From NCBI GenBank assembly GCA_021186555.1, contig JAJKFL010000005.1:9141178-9205177 (forward strand): a DNA stretch of 64,000 bases, given 5' to 3'. Below the pieces are notes generated by a model. The model did no database searches and was not told where the DNA came from. It saw only the letters and a list, made by a program, of their open reading frames with translations. The DNA is from Reticulitermes speratus. Taxonomy: Eukaryota > Arthropoda > Insecta > Blattodea > Rhinotermitidae. A program made the position numbers and the translations under genes. Positions 1 to 9,435 of the stretch are shown here, in pieces. Every line of letters begins with the position of its first letter. The stretch's first letter is position 1.

Positions 1-770
1 TAGGATTTTTTAATTCTAATCTCTAAAACACCCGGAATTCATCAAGAAAATGTAAAGATATCGACTACATCTGTAGCGTACCGTGTCTGCAAGGGGTATA
101 CCTGAGCAGACAACCGGGGTGCAATTCAAGGACCAACTGAGAGACCATCCCGTTAGATCGCGCCCTACGTGTAGTCATCACATGTACTTGATCGAGAAAA
201 TGCAATACACAGGCTCGAACCGCGCCGTTAAAATATGTGTATACAATACTGTCTTGAACTGAAAGGAGCCCTTAAGTCAGCTGCGACAGCTTTGCTTCTG
301 TATCATGCTGTGTATTCTGTCGCGCGCCATTTGGCGAGGATCTTTCCCAGGATTCGAAACAAAATATTTTGTTAATTTAGTGTTTATGTTACAGTGCCCA
401 GTGTGTCATTGCAGTTGCATTTCGTATTTAGTTTTGTGAAAAAGTGCGCAGAGTACATTCGACATGAGTAATCACGTCCGTGGAGAATCAGATCACTATT
501 TCTGTCCCATACAGGAACCAGTAACGTGGCAAAGATTTTGACAACCCCATATACGAAGCAGTCGAGGTTCCAGCCTGCTTATTCAAGTATCCTGTCTCAT
601 AAAACTTGCAGAATTCATATGTCTGCGCTTTTTTGATCGGTTTTAACGCCAGCACGAACTAGTGGCCGGATGTACGTCATTTAATCTCACTGCTACCTAA
701 CTTGGTTTTCTTGGGGCGCCTGAGAGGTTTCACTTCAACGTTCTACTCTTTCATTGACAAAGCGTGGGCA
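1..770. other. No recognisable gene
   Basis: I see no coding exon, RNA gene or repeat with clear ends in this stretch. It is ordinary mixed-composition sequence before the first identifiable element. Confidence 0.5.
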
Positions 771-1011
771 CAGTGTTGTAGTTGGGGGGGGGGGGGGGGC
801 GAGTGATGCGGCCGCCTCGGGCAGCAGAGTTGAACGGGCACCAAATTGGTTGGCAAAATGAGTATTTTAACTGAAAAAAATTTAAATTACTGAACCGAAT
901 GTAAGGAAATTCAATACATAATTGTGATTGTTTTAAAGTTCATAATTTCTGTTAGGGGCGGCCATTGTGATTACTGACCCCGGGCGCAAAAAAACCCTAG
1001 CTACGCCACTG
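771..1011. mobile_element. Nonautonomous hAT-type element (~241 bp)
   Basis: The right end reads cctagctacgccactg, whose complement cagtggcgtagctagg is a widespread hAT-type terminal inverted repeat (family knowledge). The left end, cagtgttgtagttgggg, is a decayed version of it. The flanks cgtgggca (763-770) and cgtggtta (1012-1019) match at 6 of 8 positions, as an aged 8-bp target duplication would. A run of about 17 G lies just inside the left end. There is no transposase, so this is a MITE. The superfamily name rests on the terminus and duplication length only. Confidence 0.65.
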
Positions 1012-1135
1012 CGTGGTTAACCAAGACTATTGGTCCATGCAGATTCAGCCTTAGTTTCGTAGCTTCTTACGTCACATGTAAATAGACTCAGCCACGATGC
1101 TCCTCATTGCTACCGGCTTTTAGAAAGGAGGCGTA

Positions 1136-1693
1136 ATTTGTGATGTGTGCCTGACAGCTACTTTGTGACGGGGTTGACATTTGTGATGTGTGCCTGACAG
1201 CTACTTTGTGACGGGGTTGACATTTGTGATGTGTGCCTGACAGCTACTTTGTGACGGGGTTGACATTTGTGATGTGTGCCTGACAGCTACTTTGTGACGG
1301 GGTTGACATTTGTGATGTGTGCCTGACAGCTACTTTGTGACGGGGTTGACATTTGTGATGTGTGCCTGACAGCTACTTTGTGACGGGGTTGACATTTGTG
1401 ATGTGTGCCTGACAGCTACTTTGTGACGGGGTTGACATTTGTGATGTGTGCCTGACAGCTACTTTGTGACGGGGTTGACATTTGTGATGTGTGCCTGACA
1501 GCTACTTTGTGACGGGGTTGACATTTGTGATGTGTGCCTGACAGCTACTTTGTGACGGGTTGACATTTGTGATGTGTGCCTGACAGCTACTTTGTGACGG
1601 GGTTGACATTTGTGATGTGAGCCCGACAGCTACTTTGTGACGGGGTTGACATTTGTGATGTGTGCCTGACAGCTACTTTGTGACGGGGTTGAC
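1136..1693. repeat. 43-bp minisatellite, ~13 copies
   Basis: A 43-bp unit (tgatgtgtgcctgacagcta then a ctttgtgacggggttgacat core) repeats about 13 times with a constant period; unit starts can be read at 1141, 1184 and 1227. Copies are almost identical. The exceptions are one lost G near 1557 and one unit with gtgagcccgac near 1616-1626. Such homogeneity implies recent expansion or ongoing conversion. No open reading frame spans it. Confidence 0.95.
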
Positions 1694-1758
1694 GCGAGAG
1701 TTGAGTTGGGGTCTCTCACGGAGTATGGAACAGAATTATTTTGAAATACAATCTAGAA

Positions 1759-1923
1759 CATGGGTGCACAAATTTCCAAGAAATTTAGGAGCCACCTCAA
1801 AATTCTGGGCACTAGAATGGTGACATGAAGCACGTTCCGTACTGACGATACACAAACATTGGGCGCAACCATTCAAAATTTAGTAGCAACGGCGACCTGG
1901 CGTCCAGAATTTGTGCATCCTTG
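1759..1923. mobile_element. 165-bp hAT-type MITE
   Basis: The left end catgggtgcacaaatt and the right end aatttgtgcatccttg are inverted repeats. Flanks atctagaa (1751-1758) and gtctagaa (1924-1931) form an 8-bp duplication with one mismatch. The reverse complement aligns along its length with the element at 6056-6220, which is also 165 bp, so these are two members of one family in opposite orientation. It has no coding capacity. The 8-bp duplication points to hAT. Confidence 0.85.
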
Positions 1924-2159
1924 GTCTAGAAAGAATATCACGGAGTAGCAATACAACGATGTTGGTCTGGTATAACTATGTCATGTTACTACGCAACAAG
2001 TTACCGTTTCAGTAGGTCATGGTTTCACAGTTACATGGAAGCACGTTTTCTTTTTCCATTCCTTTGAGCGTCAGTAGAAATGCTTTTCGAAGATTCTATA
2101 TCTAATTTACCAAAAAAGGGTAAAAGTAAAGTCCTGTCTGCGCCATAAAGACGTATATG

Positions 2160-2405
2160 GAGAGGTATGGCTCCTCTTATTCTTAACCTCGGTACTAGCT
2201 AAAGGTGAGTGGTCAACTTTACGCCCCTACCGCTGTACCCCGGGACGGAACCACGGTACCCATTGAAGAGGAGGCTGAGTGAGCTCCAGAGATGCTCTGG
2301 ACGTTTTGGAGAAGAGAAACGTCTCCTGCCCCTGCTGGGATTCGGACCCCGAACGTCTAGCCCGTACTCTAGCCACTATACCGACTACGCTGTTTTTACT
2401 GAAAT
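2160..2405 (-). mobile_element. tRNA-derived SINE, family B
   Basis: On the minus strand a tRNA-like head (cgtagtcggtatagtggc as A box, ggtccgaatccc as B box) is followed by a body ending in a conserved block around ctagtaccgaggttaagaat. The same body block occurs near 9.3, 13.9, 14.5, 39.2 and 43.7 kb. The head does not fold as a functional tRNA. The reading frame crossing it on the plus strand is incidental. Confidence 0.8.
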
Positions 2406-3129
2406 GTTAACCGAAAAATTCGGGACTGACACAATATGGGACACACTTGTATCCATTGTATTGTTTTGTTGATTCATGAAAACTTTCTAGAGCACCGAAG
2501 TTTCGAGTGAAGGTTGTAATGTAATGAAGTAGGCGACTTCCTGTCTCGTGTGGCGTGTTGGAAAGCGTAGTGAGTGCGGGTTTTCACCGTAGGTAGGAAC
2601 CTTGTGTTGTGTGGTTACTGTATCAAAATAAAAAGCCAAGACTTGCCGAAAGACCTATTTTGTTATGAGTGCCTCACCAGAATGCCTGTTCATGATATGA
2701 AAACGCAGGCTTAACTTTGTTTTTGGAATAATTTAATTCATGTTCTTTTTCCATTGCCTCCGGTTGAAAGTAACAGGAAGCAATGAAATATTACCTTTGG
2801 GAGCACAGTGCAGTCCCCGTGCTCAAAAACCTAGTTTGGCCCAGTAAGCAGAGCCACTGGAACTTGGGACTTGGGTATTGCACATTGTAGTCAGTGAAAT
2901 CTTACACGGCAAGTGCGTCTTCTATTGTGTGTAGGTGCAAAACATGCTGGTTAAAATGTATTATCATCATCATCGCGCTGTTAAGCTAGCACTTAATAAA
3001 TGAGAACTGAATCATCTTCATCGTCATATACTTTCCTTCACAGCAGTTCAGCTAGTTCTCAAAAGTGAACGGGTCTGACTGACCAAGCACTTCTTACTGT
3101 TCTGCTAAAAACTTTCTAACTATACGGAA

Positions 3130-3460
3130 TTTTTATATTAAAATATATAGAGCATGTCGGAGGTTAAAAACTTTCAAACTGTCGTGTAATTTGTTTGGGA
3201 TAATACCCGTTGTGGATAGTACTAGTGGTGTTTTATATGCCGTTTTCAGTTGCCATAGTCTTATAAGCTCTTCTTTCAAGTCTGTATATTTCCGGAGCTT
3301 CTCGGTGATGGTGCTGTGAAGGTTGTAACTGTTAGGAATTGCTACATCTATTAAATATGATTCTTTGATGGTTTTGTTAGGTATAACTATGTCCGGTCTA
3401 TTGTTACGGATAGTTCAATCAGTTGTTATGGGCCTGTCATGGTATAGATTGAAATTGGAG
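3130..3460 (-). pseudogene. LINE C-terminal fragment (R2-like)
   Basis: Minus-strand translation gives NNRPDIVIPNKTIKESYLID, then VAIPNSYNLHSTITEKLRKY and TDLKEELIRLW. This resembles the C-terminal region of type-1/R2-like retrotransposon polyproteins that reads roughly 'NRPDIII...LIDVAIP...KYKDL...MW'. One in-frame stop lies upstream. It appears to be a second, separate fragment beside the longer remnant at 3.73-5.08 kb. Confidence 0.7.
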
Positions 3461-3521
3461 TTCTGTAACACGGATTGTGGCTCTTATTTGTAATACGGCA
3501 TTGGTGGTCCCTTTGATAGTC

Positions 3522-3522
<1 letters not shown>

Positions 3523-3582
<60 letters not shown>
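3523..3582. repeat. (ATT)20 microsatellite
   Basis: Twenty uninterrupted ATT units. It lies between two LINE fragments and produces a spurious poly-tyrosine frame. Confidence 0.98.
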
Positions 3583-3729
3583 GGTCACCTTTATACAGGA
3601 TATTTACAGTTACATGGCCAGAAACAAACCGTCTTTCTGGGGAATTTACTGCTGCAGCTATTCTGTAGTTACAATTTATTGTACTTATAATGCTATTTCG
3701 TATGATGAATGTTTTGTACTTTACATTAG

Positions 3730-5080
3730 TACTTGCGAAGTATGTGCGCAGTGTCCAGTATGACTGTTTTCTGTACTTCCTTGATGTCGTGCTTTCCAGG
3801 TGTGTTGCTCAGATATTTTCTGAATGATTTTGAGATGGTTCCATTTGTCCCTGTTATTACTGGTATATTACATTTCACATACGCTGTGTTTATGTTGTAA
3901 GGTCGTTATACTTGAAAATCGACTTCTTTCTTGATCACATTTTTATCTCCTGAAATTGCAATATCTGTTATGTTCGTTTTTCATTATCACGGATTATGAT
4001 GTCCGGTTTTTTGCTAGGGATGATTGTCACTGTTCACTTTTTAATTCATGACTTCTTTATACTGATTTTGGTACATGCTCATACAAGTGTTCCATGTTTT
4101 ATTCTGCCCCTGTTTCCTTACATATGGTAAAGTGTAGTCGTTCTTTTACCGTTGTTGGGTAGGCCGATGTAATATGGTCTGTTGTCTCGTAATATTGTTG
4201 AAATAGTCTGAATATGATGTTTCTGTTTTCAGTATTATTGTTGCATGATATTTGGTTTGTAACAAGGTGTTACAAACCAAATATCATGCAAAAATAATAC
4301 TATTATTTCTGTTATGTTATATATTTCTATTATATTGCCGCTGTTATTTCGCTTCTAGTTTCTTAAGCTCCCGGTGCATTCTCTCTCCATTCTCTTGATT
4401 TGTTGATGTTGTATACGTTCACTTTCCTCAGTCCCTAGGTACTTGCAGGGTTTTCCGTGTTCAAGCTCTTGTATTTCTATGTTGATGTCAAGTACGTATT
4501 AAATTTTGCGAGAGAACTGATGTTCCTCTTCAGTATAATTTTCGCACACTTGACCAAGTCCAAATTCCATATGGATATCATCGCTGAAGGTTTTAACTGT
4601 TTGTACCTGTTGTTGGAGCTCTTCCTCTCTTTGACCTATCAGCTTCAAATCGTCATGTAAAGTACGTGTAATGTTTCTGTCTTTTGTTGCATTTTCTTTA
4701 TATCCCATGTTAAATTTGTTCAACTGTTATGTGCGAGGGATTAAACTAATGCAAACTAACAGTGGTGATAATGAGTCCCCTTGACGTATTGTACGTTGTA
4801 TTTCTATATGTCCTGTGTCTCTTAGCGTCTCTTCTGCAATATAGGCTTATATTGGTTTTCCAATAACTTGCGGTTTTCTTAGTGAAGGGTATTATTTTAT
4901 TATTCATCCAAATTAACACGAAGGATTTGATTATCCAGCTGTGAGGCACAATGTGAAAAGCTTTCTGATAAATCTATCATGCCATAGTTATTCTTCCTGC
5001 TCGTTCATTTCTGTAATATCGCATTTGAATCAGCAGTTTATCTTTGCAGACTTTTGATAACTCTTCAGTATCCTTTATGT
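3730..5080 (-). pseudogene. Decayed R2-like LINE, reverse transcriptase and C terminus
   Basis: Read on the minus strand from about 5080 down, broken frames give recognisable reverse-transcriptase segments in order. VPHSWIIKSFVLIWMNNKII comes near 4.9 kb, then LHDDLKLIGQREEELQQQ and VKTFSDDIHMEFGL near 4.6 kb, then LEHGKPCKYLGTEESERIQH near 4.4 kb. A C-terminal piece, GKHDIKEVQKTVILDTAHIL, follows near 3.8 kb. These match the order in R2-like/type-1 retrotransposon polyproteins of insects (family knowledge). The catalytic xxDD box reads HDD where YMDD is usual, and several frameshifts and stops separate the pieces. It is a dead remnant with no gene function expected. Confidence 0.8.
4231..4301. 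repeat. Near-perfect 33-bp inverted repeat
   Basis: Positions 4231-4263 and 4269-4301 are reverse complements with one mismatch around a 5-base loop; the inner arm is gcatgatatttggtttgtaac. It sits inside the LINE remnant. A target duplication was not identified, so a tiny MITE and a local inverted duplication are both possible. Confidence 0.9.
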
Positions 5081-5364
5081 TCTTCAGGTATCAGGTTTTT
5101 GTCGTCGTATACTTTTGCATTCCTTTGCTTGTTGTAGATATAGTGGTGTTACATATTTTAGGTTGACAGGTTACAGGTCAATAATTATTATTGACGGAAA
5201 TGCCACAGAACTATTATGTGGTTTTTCCGTGTGTTCGTTCTTTGGAATAAGAATTGTTACTCCTGCCCACAGCCACTCCTGTATTTCGTCTTTTTTAGAT
5301 CCGTTAAAAAGTTGTCCTAAATATTTCCGCGTTGCTGTGAAGTTGCGTAATACAGAAATGTGCT

Positions 5365-5365
<1 letters not shown>

Positions 5366-5400
<35 letters not shown>
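5366..5400. repeat. (ATT)n microsatellite
   Basis: About 35 bases of pure ATT/TTA repeat. It causes poly-isoleucine frames on both strands that are not genes. Confidence 0.97.
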
Positions 5401-6055
5401 GGTCGTAAATCGAAGGTTCGCTAAATTTGGCCCCAGGCTTCACATTCACACCTACACATGGGCTAGATGTGAACCAGCAACCGAAGACGTCCCGAACCTG
5501 CGTGAACAATATAAAAGGAATTCCCGGTTTGTTTGTTAGGCTCCAACCGCATGCAGTCTGATACCTATAAAGATTGTTGCTGGTTAAGAAAATGCCTCCG
5601 CTACCCAAGAATGTCTTTGACAATCATGAAACGGAAATACCATACGCTTGATCGACGTTGTCCATTGCACAGGTTTGCCCTGGAGGCGGGCTGCTCGGGG
5701 CAGCTGTATCGCTACATCTCCGTAACAGCTTAAGAACAAGAACAAGATGTTTGCAGTTGGTCGTAGCTTTCGGTGCGCCCGCTGCAGTTCGTTGCGCGTA
5801 ACAGAACAAGCAAGCAGCTCCGTGTGTCTTACACTGAGACTGCACTTTGTTGTGCTTATTGCAGATAAAATTGTCTGTCCTTCGTTTAATGGAAAAATTC
5901 ACACAATGAAGAAATTTCACCGTGACTTGATTATGTATTCGGTGCTTGCTGCTTTCGAGAGAATGTGTTTTTTACGCTTTATCATGTATTGAATTATGGT
6001 GTTTAAGACTAGGCTGACACATAGCATATCTAGGAAAATAAAGATTATTTTAATT
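5401..6055. other. No recognisable gene
   Basis: Several short overlapping frames exist on both strands but none shows a domain, a splice context or a repeat end I recognise. Confidence 0.5.
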
Positions 6056-6220
6056 CAGGGATGCACAAATCCCGGCGCCAGGTCGTCATGGCGACTAAAT
6101 TTTTTACGGTGGCGGCAAATATTAGTGTGTCCGCAGTATGGAACTTTCTTCATGTCGCTTTTCTGGCGCCTAGAATTTTGAGGTGGTTTCTAGGTTTTTT
6201 GGAAAACTTGTGCGCCCCTG
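6056..6220. mobile_element. 165-bp hAT-type MITE
   Basis: It begins cagggatgcacaaat and ends ttgtgcgcccctg, inverted repeats of each other. Flanks ttttaatt (6048-6055) and gtttaatt (6221-6228) form an 8-bp duplication with one mismatch. It is homologous over its full length to the reverse complement of 1759-1923. It has no coding capacity. Confidence 0.88.
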
Positions 6221-7613
6221 GTTTAATTAGTTGGGAGATCGCATGTAGCGACTCAGTAACGTGAAAAGGTATAATTGGAAGGTTTTTGAAGGTTGAATGC
6301 ACACGTTTTTTTTTTTCTTATTGAATGTGCAGTATGGTGTAAGACTTGTTCAGGCCGAGTGACCGCATTAGTCTGAGTGGCCGGCGACTGCCGAGGTATT
6401 GGATCATGTGGAACCTTGCAGACAAGACAGTAGTGGCTGGGCCTCAGAGCTATGCGTGTCCTACCAAGCTACTTTTGTGTCTGTGGCTGGGACACTAGTG
6501 GTTCGTCCACACGATGGCCCGTGTGCAACCACGTATCAAATACATTTGTATGTAAGCTGTTTTGATATGGCGCAGGACATTTTTCACTTGGGGTGTGTCT
6601 GAACCTTCGTGTTTCATAGTACCTTGCGCTTTCGTACGCTGATTGATTGTTGCTTAAGCAAACCGCAGTAGTTCTGGGCGGCGAGGTCATCAGTCGACAG
6701 TTCCTGCTCAAATAGAGGACGCATATTCTTGATGGCCAGGGAGGTATAGAGCAGAGCATATCCATATGTTGGACTGCAGGAGGGGCTTGTCATGGTCTGC
6801 TACAGAAACGTCGTAACGTGTCTCGTTCATTAACAGTATTTGGGCGGCAGAAATGATCCTACGATTGAGACACGTGGATGTTCCTGGCAGAAGAGTTTTC
6901 GGAATCATTGAGATATCTTGTTTGGCAGCGGTCGATGACTGAAAATGCCGTGTCGATTTGATACGATTACTGTGACAGCGTAGGATTGCTGCTCGATTTC
7001 CCGATATATGAGTTATAAACCCTCAAATTTGGTTACAGCTTGGGTGGGCTATGGAAGGGAGGGTTTATCTTAAGTATCATTCGCGTATGAGAGAAAGGAA
7101 CAATTTTGTCAGCACGTTCGGAATTCTAGGAGGGGAAACGGGCGATTGGGCACTAGTTTATGGGTCCAGCATCGAGATTACAGTTCTCCTGCCTGCTTAT
7201 TGTATTGGAACCTTGGGTTAATGCGATGAAAAGGGACTGATATTCTGTGTCCAGCTTCGCAGCCATGTATTGAAACTGAGTGACCTTTATGCACCACCCG
7301 CTTTTCTTTGAAGGATCAGCATGATGCATCTGGTCGAGAAGGATAATGATTGCGATGCCCGCAATCTTTTTGGCTTCTCACGGCCGGTGATCTCTTTATG
7401 CCCGGTGTTATCTCGGTGCTAACCTTTATACAAACTGATACAATTTTGGTTCACTTGCTGTATCGGGTCATAATTCTTTCGGGCGGAAGAGTGCGAAACG
7501 TTTCAAAACTGAGTCATGCTTCTCAGTGTGACAGAAAACAACGTCAGGGCACCCTTTGGATGCGTCATATGAGGAGTGTGTGTAGTTTCGAAAGGACCTG
7601 TGTGTGCACCGAG
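6221..7613. other. No recognisable gene; possible 5' region of the FLYWCH gene
   Basis: No domain-bearing frame was found. The last part lies directly upstream of the FLYWCH exon and could hold its promoter or 5' untranslated region. An in-frame stop at 7583-7585 bounds the downstream frame. Confidence 0.4.
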
Positions 7614-7621
7614 TGGTAAGA

Positions 7622-7865
7622 ATGGACTTGACAGACCAGGAGGTCGTGGTTGTGAACACTGGCCGTGGATACAAGCTGTACGATGGTCGCGGCTTCGCGT
7701 ATCACAGGGATCATACGAGACAAGACAAGTCATACTGGCGCTGTGAACTTAATTTACGGTCGAATAAGCAGCTAAAATGCCGGGCCAGGGTGATGACGGG
7801 GCAAGATGGAAGCGTGGTGTACAACGGCACCCCCCACAATCACACCCCCATCTATTCCAGTGAAG
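7622..7865 (+). CDS. FLYWCH zinc-finger exon of a DNA-binding protein (partial gene)
   Basis: The frame from the ATG at 7622 encodes 81 residues plus one base. Residues about 9-77 match the FLYWCH zinc finger: GRGYKLYDGRGFAYHRDHTR, then KSYWRCELNLRSNKQLKCRA, then YNGTPHNHTPI. The YWRC and KCRAR cysteines and the HNH histidines that bind zinc are all present. The family (as in the mod(mdg4) isoforms) binds DNA or partners in chromatin regulation; the role of this protein is unknown. The coding frame stops being domain-like at AGTGAAG|GTAAGG, a strong 5' splice site in phase 1. The ATG has a good context (A at -3, G at +4). A weaker acceptor ending at 7613 would instead make this an internal phase 1-1 exon of 252 nt. 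The likely next exon is at 8706. Confidence 0.8.
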
Positions 7866-8705
7866 GTAAGGATAAATGCCATCGGACTGGGTCGGACTGG
7901 AGTTGTGCAGGGTTGCAGCCGCTACAGAATGGTAAGTGGAATGCTCAGTCAGAAAGAGATAAAAACTTGTCTTGGCATCAAGAATGAGACTATTCTCATA
8001 TTAACAGCACTGGTTCCTTTGCGTTACAACTTTAGCTGATAAAGGCCAGGACAGTCAACTTAAAGTATGGGTGGAGGACTTTTTTTTCGCCGTTGAAACG
8101 CATGAGGAGTGAGGATATATGGGCCGAGAGGCGACTCTTTTCCGGGTGGTGTTGACAGTCTGCAAAGTGTGGATTTGGATATAGATATTACACACTTGAC
8201 GGAATGAGCACTTCCTCTAGTTCATCTGTACAAGGCTCAGTCATTTTCGCTTGGTCTCTCATGTCTAATTGCACTTCTGTAACATCTTTCCATCTGACTC
8301 ATAACCTCAATAAAGATTGAGGTCACTTCGAAGTGACAGTATAGATACTGTCCTATCACTGTGTTTTTCCATATATTTGTCTTGTTCACTGCTTACTGGC
8401 ATCGATGCAGTATTTGAAGGGATCTTTGCTGTGTGTGAGGCGATATCCTGCCGATCGTTCTTGGTGCCGCAGTTCCAGTGGTGTTTCTGCAATGCGGTGA
8501 AATTCACCCGAGTTTTGTGTGTGAAGTGGTTGCTGCGTTCTCAAATCACTTATTGTCTTAAGTACGCGGTATGTACGTCGCCAGGCTAGATATGTACGTA
8601 TCTCATAATTATGATGGTCTGTTGGTTGCAGCCTTGTGCGACCCTCGCTCTGTGTGTGTTGAGAGCGACTGAATTTTGTGTGATGTGTCACACGTTGTCT
8701 TTCAG
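7866..8705 (+). other. Probable intron of the FLYWCH gene
   Basis: It begins GTAAGG after the FLYWCH exon and ends in ttgtctttcag before a short open exon. I see no other feature inside. Assignment as an intron depends on the downstream exon being real. Confidence 0.45.
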
Positions 8706-8804
8706 TGTACCGGGATCCCGACGTGGCTGCAGACACCATAACCGTGGGATCAACCCCAGCTGCAACGGATATCTCAGATGTGGCTAGGTGGTCTGTTATG
8801 GAAG
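8706..8804 (+). CDS. Candidate 99-nt internal exon, symmetric phase 1-1
   Basis: A good acceptor (cacgttgtctttcag) ends at 8705 and a donor (GAAG|GTATGC) follows 8804. The 99 nt are open when entered in phase 1, the phase left by the FLYWCH exon upstream, and they leave in phase 1. The peptide (RDPDVAADTITVGSTP, then ATDISDVARWSVME) has no domain I recognise and could be a linker. The next exon is not evident: the nearest acceptors lead to immediate stops. Support is splice-site quality plus phase agreement only. Confidence 0.45.
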
Positions 8805-9267
8805 GTATGCTGAGCCCTCTGTTTAGTTCTGGTAACCGGTGTTTTGGTGTACCCTCAGATCATAAATGAAATTATATGTGGTGAACCTGACCATAACATG
8901 AGTGTTGGTTGGCTTCTAATGAGCGCGACCTGTGTAAGACGGATCGAATGTGTGGCTTTGGTGAGTACTTGTGGCATTGCTCTGTGTGGAGGTGACGTGT
9001 GGGCATTATACACTTACGACGTCATTTTCTCCCACATACTCAAGTCGTCTTGACCGTTGACTGCCGTTGCTTTCTGCTGCTTCTCCTGTCGCCGCGATCC
9101 AAGCCGGTTATCATTAGCGACCAATCCATAAGCACGCCGTAACGGACAAGGATCGCGACAGAAAACCGCGTTATAAGATATAATCTTCGGTAACGAGTTC
9201 CGTGTGAATAATGTTACCGTTACATCAGCAAAGCTTTGAGACCGCGTCTGGGTTCGACTGAACCACT
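8805..9267. other. No recognisable gene
   Basis: No domain-bearing frame or repeat with clear ends was found. It would be intronic if the exon at 8706 is real. Confidence 0.4.
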
Positions 9268-9435
9268 GAGTAGGATGACTACTCAATGGTTACCGGTGAC
9301 TTTCCACGCGGGGAATTCGGCCTGGGTCTGAAGCTGACCGCTTATCTCCATATAGTGGCGAGGTTAAGGATGAGTGGAACTATACCCCCATTCCCCCCAT
9401 ATGCCTTCGTAGCATGCCCAGGAACAGCATACCTA
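9268..9435 (+). mobile_element. 5'-truncated SINE, family B
   Basis: It carries the conserved body: a gaagctgaccgcttatctcc block, then gtggcgaggttaaggatgag, then a cytosine-rich tract and ccttcgtagcatgcccagga. No tRNA-like head remains. Homologous blocks lie at 14.5, 39.2 and 43.7 kb in the same orientation. Confidence 0.75.

Noticed and set aside
1136..1693. CRISPR-like array
   Set aside because: The units are directly abutting tandem repeats with no variable spacers, in an animal genome.
3477..3668. Frame with a poly-tyrosine tract
   Set aside because: It is a translation of the ATT microsatellite.
5171..5623. 150-codon minus-strand frame
   Set aside because: It crosses a pure ATT repeat and shows no domain.
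7750..7990. Longer read-through of the FLYWCH frame past 7865
   Set aside because: The domain ends before GTAAGG and the residues after it (KDKCHRTGSDW and on) look like intron; a consensus donor explains it better.
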